Below are positions 6,923-15,632 of a stretch of 36,685 nucleotides of DNA, piece by piece. Where the stretch lies: the IMG/VR virus record IMGVR_UViG_3300043434_001038, positions 1 through 36,685 of that record; one strand, given 5' to 3'. Made by a program: the position numbers and the translations under genes. Each line of letters begins with the position of its first letter. Position 1 is the first letter of the stretch. Below the pieces are notes generated by a model. It saw only the letters and a program-made list of their open reading frames with translations. It did not search any database and was not told where the DNA came from. This stretch comes from a virus.

Positions 6923-8283
6923 GCTGCGTCTCCATCGAAAACCGACAGCCAGGGCGAACCAAGATCCGCATTTTTCCGACCGGACGGGCAGTTCTCGTCG
7001 CGCAGGAACACGGGTTGGCGAAAGGTCACGCCGTGTTCCGGGTGGACAAGCAGCAGGGTTTGCGAGGGGTCTTCTACGGGGGCGCGGAGGAGGCGGATGG
7101 CGTATTCATCCGGACCCTTGAGACAACCGGACACAGTCACGCGAGGGAGGTAAAGCTGCTGGTGGTAATGGCCCATCAAAATATGGTCGATCTCGAGATC
7201 CAGAGTTGCGAGACTGCGGAACACCTTCATCTGGCCTCTCATAATCGGCCCGATACTTCCGATCAGACCATCCCCGCCCTTGGCGCCGATTTGATCACCG
7301 TGCGTCAAAAGGAAGGTTTTGTCGAAAATGCGGAAAATGGTTTCCCCGGATTTCGCGGCGGCGATGGTGACAGACGGATCGGTGGCGTAATGGCTCTCGA
7401 GGAGCTTATACACCATGAAATCTGCATTTCTTTCCGCGTAGCCTTTTGCGCGCGGGCGTTTGTCCATGATGCGGCCATGGTTTCCGGTAGCCGTCGGGAC
7501 GAAGACGCGGCCGAATTCGAATTTCATTTTGTCGATCACGGCGATCATAAGATCCCGCGCGCGGATGATGCTGGGCAGGATTTCCAGTTCGTCGGTTTCT
7601 GCAAGCTCGGAGTGAATCGAGCCGGACACAAGATCTCCTACGCACGCCAGGACGATTCCGGGGTAGCGCGTGCCGGTGATGTGGCCGCGCAGAAGACGGA
7701 TGGAGCGGTCAACCGTTTCTTTGATGCGCTGTTCGGCCACGCTGACGTTGTAGCGGTATCCGTATGCCTGAGCGGGATCGACAACTTCTCCCAGATGCCA
7801 ATCAGCGAGCATGAGAACCGGCACAGACGGGACGTCGACATGAGGAATGTAATCGTCATCCAGCCATGCCGGCGGAGCGGCGGGCTCGTCATGCAGCCCT
7901 GCCAGCACTTCGGAAATGCGGCGCGCGTCATCGAGTTCGATTTCAGCTTCCCTGGCGCGGGTGCGGTATTTCGTGACTTCCCTGCGGGCTTTATCAAGCT
8001 CGCGCTCTGATGCGGCGTCACCGGATTCCAGATCGGGTGTGACGACTTCGCCCAGGCGGTCGTAGATGGTCGAGATGCTGGAAAAGCGGAGCAGTGACTG
8101 AGGGGCGAGGCCGGATTTGACCATTTTCGCGAGGCGGCTGTAGACACCGTTTTTCTGCGTGCGCGGGAGGCCGAGGGCGGCGATGAGGGCGAGGAGGCTG
8201 ATCTCTTCACTGTCGAGCTGGGCGATCAGGGTTGAGGGTATGACGTCGGCTTTGAGAAGCACGGCGGGAGAAGAATGTGTCAT
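6919..8283 (-). CDS. Calcineurin-like metallophosphoesterase with helical N-terminal domain
   Basis: 454 residues from the ATG at 8283, which is preceded by AAGGG. All five metallophosphoesterase blocks are present in order: DWH at 161-163, GD at 216-217, GNH at 267-269, HGD at 328-330 and GHYH at 371-374, i.e. a two-metal active site. Residues 1-80 are helical, possibly winged-helix-like, and 95-125 form a charged coiled coil. Such phage enzymes act on phosphodiesters, possibly DNA ends or nucleotides; the substrate is unknown. The longer frame to 8490 was rejected because it overlaps the next gene and lacks a ribosome site. Confidence 0.8.
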   Translation of the reverse strand: MTHSSPAVLLKADVIPSTLIAQLDSEEISLLALIAALGLPRTQKNGVYSRLAKMVKSGLAPQSLLRFSSISTIYDRLGEVVTPDLESGDAASERELDKARREVTKYRTRAREAEIELDDARRISEVLAGLHDEPAAPPAWLDDDYIPHVDVPSVPVLMLADWHLGEVVDPAQAYGYRYNVSVAEQRIKETVDRSIRLLRGHITGTRYPGIVLACVGDLVSGSIHSELAETDELEILPSIIRARDLMIAVIDKMKFEFGRVFVPTATGNHGRIMDKRPRAKGYAERNADFMVYKLLESHYATDPSVTIAAAKSGETIFRIFDKTFLLTHGDQIGAKGGDGLIGSIGPIMRGQMKVFRSLATLDLEIDHILMGHYHQQLYLPRVTVSGCLKGPDEYAIRLLRAPVEDPSQTLLLVHPEHGVTFRQPVFLRDENCPSGRKNADLGSPWLSVFDGDAA

Positions 8284-8357
8284 ATAACGCCCTTTATGGC
8301 GGTTAATGTGTCCTGTGTGGGACATGCGTGACATTCTGTCCGCGGTCGGCGTGGTTG

Positions 8358-8663
8358 TTACGGCTGGCCGGTGCCGGTCGAGATGATGCGCCAAATTGCA
8401 AAAAGCGCGGCGGTTGTGAGGGATCCGATGATCGTTGTTTTCATGCTCATAGAGAGCCTGCGGCTGCCCTCGCGGGCTGATCTGGTCCACAGCTGATCGG
8501 CGTGCCAGTCTCTCAGATGATCCGGATTCATGGGATCGAGTCCGAGATTCCCAAACGCGCGCGCCACCGCTTGTTCTGCCGCTTTTGCAGCCGCAGCGTC
8601 GATCAGACGCTCGATATCGGCATCTGAAAGTCTGCGGGAAGAGGGCTGCGCGGTGCTGGTCAT
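8358..8663 (-). CDS. Small tail-anchored-type membrane protein
   Basis: 101 residues from the ATG at 8663. A helical, alanine-rich N-terminal half (LSDADIERLIDAAAAKAAEQAVARAF) is followed by LGLDPMNPDHLRDWHADQLWTRSAR and one hydrophobic segment near the C terminus (TTIIGSLTTAALFAIW). This pattern is common in small phage membrane proteins of unknown role. There is no ribosome site. Instead, a TATAGT hexamer ends exactly 7 nt before the ATG, suggesting a leaderless mRNA. Confidence 0.72.
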   Translation of the reverse strand: MTSTAQPSSRRLSDADIERLIDAAAAKAAEQAVARAFGNLGLDPMNPDHLRDWHADQLWTRSAREGSRRLSMSMKTTIIGSLTTAALFAIWRIISTGTGQP

Positions 8664-8670
8664 AAGAGCG

Positions 8671-8746
8671 ACTATAGCAGCGCGCGCGAAAATGCCGGCC
8701 GGGGCCGGAGGAGGTCTAGGAATTCTGGGCAAGAGGAAGGAAGAAT
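8671..8746 (-). promoter_or_regulatory. Degenerate relative of the late promoter module (minus strand)
   Basis: Read on the minus strand: C/T-rich motif (8746-8727), CCTAGACCT, CCCCGGCCGGCATTT, then TATAGT (8676-8671). The same order of blocks occurs on the plus strand at 22772-22850. The spacing between CCCCGGCC and TATAGT is 5 bases longer here and the palindrome is absent. It would drive the 8663 gene and the phosphoesterase operon. Confidence 0.5.
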
Positions 8747-8943
8747 GGCGGAAGTCTTCAGGCGTCAGTGCTTGAAGTGGAGGGCGGCTGGATTGCTGAG
8801 AGGGCGGTATCAGGTCTAGTCTAGTCGAGACTGTGAGGTTGGTAACGGAATGTTTCAGTCTGTGAGTTGGCTTCTGTTTCTAGTTCTTGCCTTCGGTCGG
8901 TTTTTGGTGCTGACTTTCGTTATTTTGCTGGTTATTTCTGCCC

Positions 8944-8963
8944 ATTCCTTCTTCCTCTCGCCC
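8944..8963 (+). repeat. C/T-rich dispersed 20-mer, copy in the divergent region
   Basis: ATTCCTTCTTCCTCTCGCCC. Other copies with 0-4 differences lie at 8727-8746 (minus), 22772-22791, 30041-30060 and 33849-33868 (minus). The last shares 18 consecutive bases with this copy. Confidence 0.65.
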
Positions 8964-9204
8964 AAATCTTGCATCAATCCGATAAAGTTTTGTTTCAATC
9001 CCTTGACAGGCTTCGAATCGATTCCTACCTCTAGACTTAAGCTCTTCTCTTAACGGAGTTCGGATTAAGATGAAAAATCAGCGCGACAGCAGCTGACTTT
9101 TTCACTCTTAAGCCAGAAGAAGAGCTTTCTAGAGGAAGAATCTAGATTCTAGAAATTACATTTCTAGAACAGCACTCTTAAAAATCATCAAAGGCATCAA
9201 AAAG

Positions 9205-9248
9205 GTCAAAAGTGGCCTTGCTGGCGCAGGCCATTTTGACTTTTCTTG
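9205..9248 (+). terminator. Strong hairpin with T-rich tail
   Basis: GTCAAAAGTGGCCT (9205-9218) pairs with AGGCCATTTTGAC (9228-9240), with one bulged base, followed by TTTTCTTG. No gene ends just upstream, so it may terminate a small RNA from the 8830-9200 region or insulate the packaging operon. Confidence 0.6.
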
Positions 9249-9338
9249 CCTGATCTACGAGTGACATAAGACTCCTACCCCGCATTTCGTCGCCGCGAGC
9301 CCGTCCGGTCGAAATCCCGGTTGCGTTATTCTGCTGTC

Positions 9339-9638
9339 ATGCAGCAGATCGCCCCATCCCTCACCACCCACCGCATCCCAGACCCGATTTTGCGGGACAT
9401 CCTGGCGCGCCGCATCGCCGGCCAGCCCCTGACCCGCCTCGCTTCCGATCTCGGGCTTTCTCTCAGCACCCTGCACCACGTCACTGCCGATTTGTGCGCG
9501 ACAAAAGACGATGTGGCCGCGCTCGATGACCGGGCCAAGATCCGCTCTTGCATGTGCTGCCGCCGCCCCCTGCTCTCACAGCACTCGGGGCACCGCATGT
9601 GCCGTTCCTGCGCATCTGGGGTTGAGCCGCAATGCTGA
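9339..9638 (+). CDS. Small HTH plus zinc-ribbon protein
   Basis: 99 residues from the ATG at 9339. Residues 20-60 contain an HTH-like segment (GQPLTRLASDLGLSLSTLHHVTADL). The C terminus has CMCCRRPLL..HRMCRSC, a CxxC...CxxC zinc ribbon. No ribosome site is present; a TTATTC hexamer ends 7 nt before the ATG, so the message may be leaderless. It is the first gene of the rightward packaging block, overlaps the next gene by ATGCTGA, and could regulate late transcription. Phages often place such small Zn-HTH activators just ahead of late genes, but that role is inference. Confidence 0.7.
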   Translation: MQQIAPSLTTHRIPDPILRDILARRIAGQPLTRLASDLGLSLSTLHHVTADLCATKDDVAALDDRAKIRSCMCCRRPLLSQHSGHRMCRSCASGVEPQC

Positions 9639-10330
9639 CGCTGGACGCACGCCCCTTCGTCAAAGACATGCGATCCCTGGATGGCTACGTCAGGAAGGCC
9701 ACTGTCTACGCTCTGACCGATGCCGCAAAGGATATCCACTCTGCATCAAAAGCAAGAATCGCGGAGGCCTTCGACCGCCCGACGCCATACACGCGCAACA
9801 GCCTTATGACGCGGTTCGCACGGCTTTCTGACGCGACTCCGGCGGCGGAAGTGCGACAGAAGCCGACTTCTGCTGGAAGGCATTACCTTGCTGTTGAGGA
9901 GGAAGGTGGGACGCGTCCGCAGACCGGAGTTGAGCGGCTGCTTTCACGTCTGCTGCGGGGATCGGGGCGTTTGGAAGCCATGACACCCGCGCGTGGTGCG
10001 AGGCTGGACAAGTCGGGATCCTGGTCTCGCGGAGAGCGGTCCGCGGCGCTGGAAGCACTTAAGCGCCACCGCGGAGCGTCTACCACTCAAACTGCCACCT
10101 GGAGCCGCCTTGCCTACTTCGCCGCCCGTCCCGGTGGCCAGCTCTCGCCCGGCATCTACGCCAGAAAAGCCGATCGGACGATCAAGAAGGTCGCGCACAT
10201 CACAGACCGAGCGCCGCGCTACAAGCCGCTTCTCGGCCTGCATGACCGCGCCGCGCAGGTCTTCGCGCGGCGATACCCGGAGCACTTCGCACGCATCCTC
10301 GACCGCCTCAGATCAAAATCCGGAAAATGA
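9632..10330 (+). CDS. Minor tail protein Z-like (prophage minor tail family)
   Basis: 232 residues, highly basic, opening LTLDARPFVKDMRSLDGYVRKATVYALTDAAKDI. This resembles lambda gpZ and HK97 gp10-type proteins that act at the tail-to-head end of the tail. The central part is Arg-rich and a helical domain closes the protein. The start overlaps the stop of the zinc-ribbon gene. Its position ahead of the terminase genes, far from the other tail genes, is unusual. The assignment rests on overall pattern, not on a catalytic motif. Confidence 0.55.
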   Translation: MLTLDARPFVKDMRSLDGYVRKATVYALTDAAKDIHSASKARIAEAFDRPTPYTRNSLMTRFARLSDATPAAEVRQKPTSAGRHYLAVEEEGGTRPQTGVERLLSRLLRGSGRLEAMTPARGARLDKSGSWSRGERSAALEALKRHRGASTTQTATWSRLAYFAARPGGQLSPGIYARKADRTIKKVAHITDRAPRYKPLLGLHDRAAQVFARRYPEHFARILDRLRSKSGK

Positions 10331-10332
10331 CC

Positions 10333-10431
10333 ATGAGCAAAAATCCGGAAAACTCCCGTGGGTCCTCCCGGCCACCCTACCCCATGCGAGGTGGTTATTC
10401 GGACCTCGTTCGCTTTCCACCTATGAACTGA
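10333..10431 (+). CDS. Possible 32-residue small protein
   Basis: ATG at 10333 with GGAAAA 7 nt upstream, ending TGA at 10429-10431, almost abutting the upstream stop. The peptide is Pro/Arg/Ser-rich (SRGSSRPPYPMRGGYSDL). It fills most of the 134-base gap before the terminase small subunit gene. It may be a real small gene or a chance frame in GC-rich DNA. Confidence 0.3.
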   Translation: MSKNPENSRGSSRPPYPMRGGYSDLVRFPPMN

Positions 10432-10464
10432 AAAAATTCAGACTTATTTGCTCGGAAATGAAAA

Positions 10465-11106
10465 ATGGCAATCCGACCGGCTCGCGGCCAACACGACAAC
10501 GGCAAGCAACGCACGGTTGAGCTGCGCGCGGACGGCTCTGTCACGATCGCCGACGCTTCCGCGCTCCTCGGCGTGACGTCACAGACTGTCCGCGACTGGA
10601 TCGAGCGTGGTTGCCCGCATACGCCTGGGAGCCGTGGCCGCAACAACCCGACAACCGTTTCCATGGCGGCTGTCATGCAATGGCGCATTGATGATCGGGG
10701 CGGCCGTGGCGCAGGGCCCGCGCCGGTCGGCGAGGACGGTCAGATCTATGATGAAGCTCTCGCGAAAGCTGCGGATTGGCATTACCGCGCGATCCGCCGG
10801 CAAGCCGATGCTCGCAAAGAGCTTGGCAGCCTCCTCGCGGTAGATGTGGTGGCCGATGTCGTAGAGGCAGAGTACCAAGCCGTTCGCGCACGTCTGAATT
10901 CCATCCCGGCACGCCTCGCCGTCCGCATCGCTGCGGAATCAGATCCGGCTGTTGCGCGGAAAATGATCGAGCACGCTATCGCTGACGCTCTTGAGCATCT
11001 GAGTGCGCCGGAAGCCGTGATCGAGCGCGCTGGCGGGGAACCTCTGGCATCCGTGCATGACGCAGTTGAAATCGATGGTGAGGCCGTTCATGGCGACGAT
11101 GCTTGA
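10465..11106 (+). CDS. Terminase small subunit, Nu1-like
   Basis: 213 residues. The N-terminal 25-75 segment (VTIADASALLGVTSQTVRDWIERGCP) is a MerR/Nu1-type winged helix that recognises packaging sites. A helical region follows (ALAKAADWHYRAIRRQADARKELGSLLAVDVV) and then a C terminus likely to contact the large subunit. The gene immediately precedes and overlaps the GpA-like large subunit gene, the standard order. The start is supported by GGAA about 9 nt upstream. Confidence 0.85.
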   Translation: MAIRPARGQHDNGKQRTVELRADGSVTIADASALLGVTSQTVRDWIERGCPHTPGSRGRNNPTTVSMAAVMQWRIDDRGGRGAGPAPVGEDGQIYDEALAKAADWHYRAIRRQADARKELGSLLAVDVVADVVEAEYQAVRARLNSIPARLAVRIAAESDPAVARKMIEHAIADALEHLSAPEAVIERAGGEPLASVHDAVEIDGEAVHGDDA

Positions 11107-13141
11107 CCTCCTCGCGCCGCCGCAGCGCTTGGTTGATGCCATGGCCACGCGGCGTCGTCGCGCCTTCCAGCCGCCGCCACAGCTGTCGGCTGATCAATGG
11201 GCTGACACGTATCGCATTGTCCCGACCGAGAGTTCTGCGATTTCAGGACCTTGGAGAACCGCTCAGATCGAGATCGCCCGCGGCCCCATGCGTGCGGTCT
11301 CTGACCCAGCCGTAAGGCGCATCAGCATAATGGCGTCAGCCCAGATCATGAAGACAACCGTCCTTGAGACGGCTGTCGGGTATTTCATGCATCTGGATCC
11401 GTGCCCGATCCTCTTCTACTCGTCATCACAGAACACGATCGATGCGACGATCACGCAAAAGCTCGATCCAATGATCGTGAACACGAAAGAGCTGGCCGAG
11501 CTATGGGGTGGCGCCAAGGCTCTTGAAACGAAGCACGAGAAGTTCACGCGCTATAAGAAGGTGTTTTCCGGCGGCTTTCTTGAGCTTCTGACCATCAATT
11601 CAACATCAAATTTGCGCAACCGCGCCGCGAAAGTCGTTCTGATCGATGAAGTCGATGATTGCGCGGCCGTGGCAGACGGTGACCCCCTCGACCTGGCTGC
11701 CGCACGCGCGATCAGCTTCAAAGGGGAGGAAAAGATTGTCGCTGTCTCGACTCCGACCGTGCGCGGATCCTCAAAGATCGAGGAGGCATACGGCAAGTCA
11801 GACATGCGCAAGCCATACCTTTCCTGCCCGACATGCGGGCATGAGGAGTATCTGAAATGGGCCCAGGTCGACTTCAAGGATGATGAGGGCAAAATTGACC
11901 CCGCGCGCGCGCGATACGTAGGGGAGTGCGGGCATGTATGGACAGAGTCCGACCGCATCAAAGCCCTGACAACGGAAAACGCGATATCTTGGCGCCAGAC
12001 AAAGCCGTTCAGGTGCTGCGACGAGCTGCAGCATCCGGAGCAAGAACAGCTCTGGACGAAAGATGGCTTGGCGATCTGTAAAAACTGCGGCGAAATGCCG
12101 GTGCCCGTGACCCATGCCGGCTTCTGGGGGTGGATTGCATACCATCCGCGGTGGAGCCTTGAAGACATTGCGCGCGACTTCCTCGATCGGAAAGGCAATC
12201 GCCAGAAGCTTCAGGAATTCGTTAACAATCGCTTGGCTGAAACGTGGGTTGAAGATGCCGAAGATGCCCTGGAAATCGACCCGACGAGCTTCGCGGCGCG
12301 CGTCGAGCCTGCCTGGGACCGCGTTCCAGCTGCTGTCCGCGTGATCACAGTCGGGGTTGACGTTCAACCGGCCGGCAAAAAGGGTGGCTTGCATGTCGAG
12401 GTGGTGGGTTGGGGCGACGGAGAGGAGTCATGGAGCCTCGAGCACCACCATATCGCGGGTGACCCAGACTCCGCAGAAGTGTGGGCAGAGCTCGATGAGA
12501 TCAGGATGCGCCGGCGCGAGACCGAAGACGGCCGCCATTTGATGGCGCAGGCGGTCTGTGTTGATACCGGCGGGCACAATACAGATGCAGTTATGGCCTA
12601 CTGCGGCGCAAGGAAGACGCAGAGGGTGTGGGCAATCAAGGGTGGGTCAGAGACGCCTGGGAAGCGCGCACCGATCTGGCCGACAACACCTCCCCAGACG
12701 ATCAAGCATGGCGCGAAACTGCATATCGTTGGGACGCAGGCGGGGAAAGATTGGGTCGCGAGCTGCATAGGCAAGGCGCAGCCAGGCCCCGGCTTCATGC
12801 ACGTGCCATCTGACCGCGCGTCAATCTGGTTTACTGAAATGACGAACGAAAAGAGGAAAACCTTGATGGTCAACGGGCGGCCGGCAACGACATGGCGTCC
12901 GCGCTACGACGGAGTGGACGTCGAAGCCCTGGATTGCCGCGTCTACGCCAAGGCCGCGTTGGAAGGTCTCAAGCGCCTCGGCGTCCGTCTCGGCGTCTCC
13001 TCGGCCGCCGCGACCGCCGCCCCTACCCAGCAAACCGCTCAGCCCGCCGCCACGCCCGACACCACGCGCCTGCAACCGGCCCCGCCACCCCCGGTCAAAA
13101 AGCGCCCCGCGCCGCGTCCGAGGTCCAGCTTCTGGGCGTGA
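11090..13141 (+). CDS. Terminase large subunit, GpA family
   Basis: 683 residues from the ATG at 11090, which has GGTGAGG 6 nt upstream; an ATG at 11099 overlapping the upstream stop as ATGCTTGA is possible. The N terminus matches GpA proteins (PPQLSADQWADTYRIVPTESSAISGPW). A deviant Walker A region lies at ASAQIMKTT and the Walker B is VVLIDEVDDC. Zinc-type pairs CPTCGHE and CKNCGEM sit between the motor and nuclease parts. The nuclease half has VGVDVQ and VDTGGHNTDAV. It drives ATP-dependent DNA packaging and cuts the concatemer. The Pro/Ala-rich C-terminal tail would bind the portal. Confidence 0.93.
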   Translation: MATMLDLLAPPQRLVDAMATRRRRAFQPPPQLSADQWADTYRIVPTESSAISGPWRTAQIEIARGPMRAVSDPAVRRISIMASAQIMKTTVLETAVGYFMHLDPCPILFYSSSQNTIDATITQKLDPMIVNTKELAELWGGAKALETKHEKFTRYKKVFSGGFLELLTINSTSNLRNRAAKVVLIDEVDDCAAVADGDPLDLAAARAISFKGEEKIVAVSTPTVRGSSKIEEAYGKSDMRKPYLSCPTCGHEEYLKWAQVDFKDDEGKIDPARARYVGECGHVWTESDRIKALTTENAISWRQTKPFRCCDELQHPEQEQLWTKDGLAICKNCGEMPVPVTHAGFWGWIAYHPRWSLEDIARDFLDRKGNRQKLQEFVNNRLAETWVEDAEDALEIDPTSFAARVEPAWDRVPAAVRVITVGVDVQPAGKKGGLHVEVVGWGDGEESWSLEHHHIAGDPDSAEVWAELDEIRMRRRETEDGRHLMAQAVCVDTGGHNTDAVMAYCGARKTQRVWAIKGGSETPGKRAPIWPTTPPQTIKHGAKLHIVGTQAGKDWVASCIGKAQPGPGFMHVPSDRASIWFTEMTNEKRKTLMVNGRPATTWRPRYDGVDVEALDCRVYAKAALEGLKRLGVRLGVSSAAATAAPTQQTAQPAATPDTTRLQPAPPPPVKKRPAPRPRSSFWA

Positions 13142-13253
13142 AATGTCAAGCTGGCGCAGAGAAATGCAAAGCCGTTTCCGCCAACGCTTACAAGCACTTA
13201 ACGCCGCGCCGCCTTGGATTTGGGTGGTGCGGCTACGCTTGGGCGAGGTGACC
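13141..13253 (+). promoter_or_regulatory. Bipartite leader module, copy 1
   Basis: Two conserved blocks: AAATGTCAAGCTG..GCAGAGAAATGCAAAGC at the left and TGCGGCTACGCT..GGC..GGTGACC at the right. The right block starts 87 nt after the left one. The same two blocks occur on the minus strand at 32793-32681 with the same 87-nt offset. The module starts on the last base of the terminase stop and ends 61 bases before the Toprim gene. It could be a structured leader RNA or a phage protein-binding site. Confidence 0.6.
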
Positions 13254-13314
13254 GCTTCGGGGAGTCGGGCGACGCTGAAGGCATCGAAACCCTTCAGCAG
13301 ACGGAACGACAACA

Positions 13315-14480
13315 TGACTGGAACGACACAAGACGCGGAGCTTGACTATTACAAGCGACAGCCGATCGGACGCCTTGCCGTCCAGCTTGGCGCAGCCGCC
13401 AAAAACCCAAAGCCGAAACCGACGCGCGGCGGCGACATCGATGCGGAAAACTTCGTACTGAATGGCTGGAAATTCCAATGTTTCCAAGCCAGTTCCGGCC
13501 ATTATATGTGGAAATCACATGACGGGTCTTTGACTGTGCGCGGCCGCAATGCCGGGACGATCGTTGATATTGCGGTTGAACTGGATGGTTCAATCGGAAA
13601 AGCTCGCCAGCGCCTCCGCGCTTTGACCGGCTATAGCCCTTCCTCGACCACCTCGACCACTACTGTTCAGCAAGAAACAACGCCTGCAGCTGCTGCCGCA
13701 ATTCCTCTTTCCTCTCGCCCTGTCTCGCCTCCCGCTCAAGCGAACATTCGTTCTGCCGCCGATCTCTTGGCAGAATACGAATCCGAAGGTGTCACATGGA
13801 CCGACGATCAGCGCTTGCCGTCGTATCTGGTGTCCCGCCATCTGGACGCAATCCACCCTGTGTTTTCTCAGACGTTTCGCCATTCCTGCGGCCAGCGCAA
13901 GAATCTTGCGTTCCCGTATCACCGCTTCAACGACGACGGCACTCTTGAGTTTTCCGGTCGCGAAACGAAAAATTTCGGCGGGTTCGTCGGATACTCGGAA
14001 AGCGGACGCGCCGGGATCTTCATGGCGTATCGCGGCTTTCCGAAGACTTTCGTTGTGACCGAGAGCGCAGTTGAGGCGATGAGCTACGCCAGGCTCATGA
14101 CCGATTATGACGATTATTCCGTGGGCTTCATCGCCATCCGTTCTGGCGGAGAGGCTTCCGCTGTCGAGCTACTGAAAAGGATCGCTGGGTGCGGTGAACT
14201 GCGCTTTGTGGTCCTTGCGACTAACCAGGACGCCGCCGGCTTTCTTTACGCGCATAAAGTCTCCCTTGGACTTTCAAAAGTGCCCGATCTGACAGTTCGT
14301 TTCGAGGCCCCTTTGCACGCGCAAAACGATTGGAACGATGCGCTTCGCGAAGATCGGAAACACCGCGCTTCATCTGCGGGAGGCGGGCCTCGCCCTGACG
14401 TCATCGAGGCGGAACGACCCGAAGAGAAATCGAAATCACCAGCCGAAATCGACCCGCGCGACGGCATCGAACTTGGCTGA
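13315..14480 (+). CDS. Toprim-domain protein (DUF3991/Toprim_2-like)
   Basis: 388 residues from the ATG at 13315; the frame is open back to 13143 but that part is the leader module. The N terminus (LDYYKRQPIGRLA..NFVLNGWKFQC..GHYMWKSHDG) resembles a degenerate CHC2/DUF3991 domain without its cysteines. After a Thr/Ala/Pro linker comes a DUF3991-like block (LPSYLVSRHLDAIHPVF). The Toprim core then has FVVTESAVEAMSY (Glu) and VVLATNQDAAG in place of the usual DxDxAG, so one acid is missing. Such proteins are primase or relaxase-associated. Its place between terminase and gpW is odd. Confidence 0.75.
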
Positions 14481-14529
14481 AATCTCAGGCGCAGAAAGCG
14501 CCACAAATCCTCAAATCGGAAAACACAAA

Positions 14530-14931
14530 ATGCCAAAAGATCACATCTCAGAGCTCGACATCAGCGAGTGCGTCCGCGCGCTTCGTCAGTGCCGCGGCGT
14601 CACGCTTCCGGTCATCACCGGCACCGACATCATCCTCCAGCGACCCGATTTCGCAAAGCTCTGCGACTTTTGCGACGAAGACATGATCGTCGGCGCATGC
14701 AAGACATACCGCGGCAAGACTGCCCTTCTGGCGGTGTGCGACCCTATCCTCTGCCGCGCGACCGTCTACCATGCCACTTTGAGCTGGCATCTTCACGCCG
14801 CTGGGCTTGATCCGACGCTCCACCCGCCGCGTCCGATCATCGCAAGGGATGTCCCGGAGTTGTCGATGGACGCGCTCGAGCACCTCCTCGACCTCGCTTT
14901 TGAGGTGCATCGAACTAAATCCTGTTTGTGA
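14530..14931 (+). CDS. Hypothetical protein with clustered cysteines
   Basis: 133 residues from the ATG at 14530. Seven cysteines occur, including CDFC near the centre and CDPILC. The N terminus SELDISECVRALRQCRGVTLPV is helical and the C terminus (LSMDALEHLLDLAFEVH) is an amphipathic helix. GGA lies about 11 nt upstream, a weak ribosome site. No family recognised. It is probably cotranscribed with the Toprim gene. Confidence 0.65.
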   Translation: MPKDHISELDISECVRALRQCRGVTLPVITGTDIILQRPDFAKLCDFCDEDMIVGACKTYRGKTALLAVCDPILCRATVYHATLSWHLHAAGLDPTLHPPRPIIARDVPELSMDALEHLLDLAFEVHRTKSCL

Positions 14932-14959
14932 AATACTTTTTCCAAGCAACTGACAACGC

Positions 14960-14993
14960 AAGAAAAAATCGCACGCTGATCGATTTTTTTCTT
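14960..14993. terminator. A/T hairpin after the Toprim operon
   Basis: AAGAAAAAATCG (14960-14971) pairs with CGATTTTTTTCTT (14981-14993) around a 9-nt loop. The right arm supplies a T run for the plus strand, so it may terminate the upstream genes. It abuts the promoter-like TTGACC at 14992 and might instead act as an operator. Confidence 0.45.
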
Positions 14994-15021
14994 GACCGCA
15001 TGCCGATGACTGAGGCATGAT
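14992..15021 (+). promoter_or_regulatory. Possible promoter for the 15090 gene
   Basis: TTGACC and CATGAT separated by 18 bases (4 of 6 match at -10). The predicted leader of about 60 nt carries AAAGGAA ahead of the gene. Confidence 0.35.
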
Positions 15022-15089
15022 TTACTGACCGGCACAGAAGCGCCGTATCTCGCAGAACGCGTTCCCCACAAATCAAAGGAACGCACGAC

Positions 15090-15575
15090 ATGGACAAAGT
15101 CCAACTCCCACACCCCGTCATCGCCATGGCAGCTACGGCTATGGAAACCGCAATCCACTTCGAACTCGTCGATCCGATCGAGATGCAGTCTTACTGCATC
15201 GACCCGATCGCCGATGGCATGGCAATGATCGGCAATCACGGCATCGATCTCCGCAAGTTCCCCGCAGCAGCTTTTGTGACTTGGGACGGCGCATCTTATC
15301 TCGCCATTTCATATCCGGATGAACAGATGGTGCACGTTGTCGACGTGACGACAAACCTCACCTGCAAGTCGATCGGAGATGAAGAGACGTCGAAGATCAT
15401 GGTTCCCGTACATCGCGGGTCGCGGACATGCTACCGCCCCGACATGCGGGAAATGCGCAAGTTTCTGATCGATACGGTGTTTGATGTCATTGATATGCGG
15501 CAAAGGCGCACCGAGTTCATGATCGCTGACATGGATGCAGATGCGGCAGATGCTCTTGAAGACACAAACGCCTGA
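15090..15575 (+). CDS. Hypothetical protein, 161 residues
   Basis: AAAGGAA lies 9 nt before the ATG. The first half is beta-rich (AAAFVTWDGASYLAISYPDEQMVHVVDVTTNLTC); the C terminus is helical and acidic (FMIADMDADAADALEDTNA). It sits alone between a hairpin and a strong terminator with its own promoter-like sequence, so it behaves as a single-gene insert ('moron'-like) between packaging and connector genes. No family recognised. Confidence 0.7.
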   Translation: MDKVQLPHPVIAMAATAMETAIHFELVDPIEMQSYCIDPIADGMAMIGNHGIDLRKFPAAAFVTWDGASYLAISYPDEQMVHVVDVTTNLTCKSIGDEETSKIMVPVHRGSRTCYRPDMREMRKFLIDTVFDVIDMRQRRTEFMIADMDADAADALEDTNA

Positions 15576-15597
15576 CACGACAAAAGTGAAGAGCACC

Positions 15598-15625
15598 AAG
15601 GCCGCCCTCCCGGGCGGCCTTTTCC
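15598..15625 (+). terminator. Strong Rho-independent terminator
   Basis: AAGGCCGCCC (15598-15607), loop TCCC, GGGCGGCCTT (15612-15621), then TTCC. It ends the 15090 gene's transcript just before the first late promoter-like module, isolating the connector/capsid operon. Confidence 0.85.
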
Positions 15626-15632
15626 ATTCCGC

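Larger units (their letters stand above)
8747..9338. other. Gene-poor, AT-richer divergent region with inverted repeats
   Basis: About 590 bases without a convincing gene. Contents: TTCTTGCCTTCGGTC at 8884-8898; the C/T-rich repeat at 8944-8963; TTGACA at 9003-9008 without a good -10; an imperfect inverted repeat of about 25-29 bases (9028-9052 with 9107-9135, sharing CCTCTAGA and AGCTCTTCT); the palindrome TCTAGATTCTAGA at 9141-9153; and a strong hairpin at 9205-9240. Composition is visibly less GC-rich than the flanks. Possible roles are a control region, a small RNA or a replication origin; none is proven. Confidence 0.5.

Noticed and set aside
7015-8010. 331-codon plus-strand open frame opposite the phosphoesterase
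   Set aside because: The minus strand carries all five metallophosphoesterase motifs in the same stretch.
8850-9053. 67-codon hydrophobic frame (MFQSVSWLLFLVLAFG...)
   Set aside because: The T-rich DNA of this non-coding region makes any plus-strand frame look membrane-like; no proper ribosome site, and it contains the dispersed C/T-rich repeat.
13143-13314. N-terminal extension of the Toprim gene back to 13143
   Set aside because: The stretch is the conserved bipartite leader module, which is non-coding in its second copy; the ATG at 13315 starts the recognisable domain.
13695-13720. Sixth copy of the C/T-rich motif (near 13700)
   Set aside because: It lies in a low-complexity linker of the Toprim coding region; the similarity may be due to codon bias.
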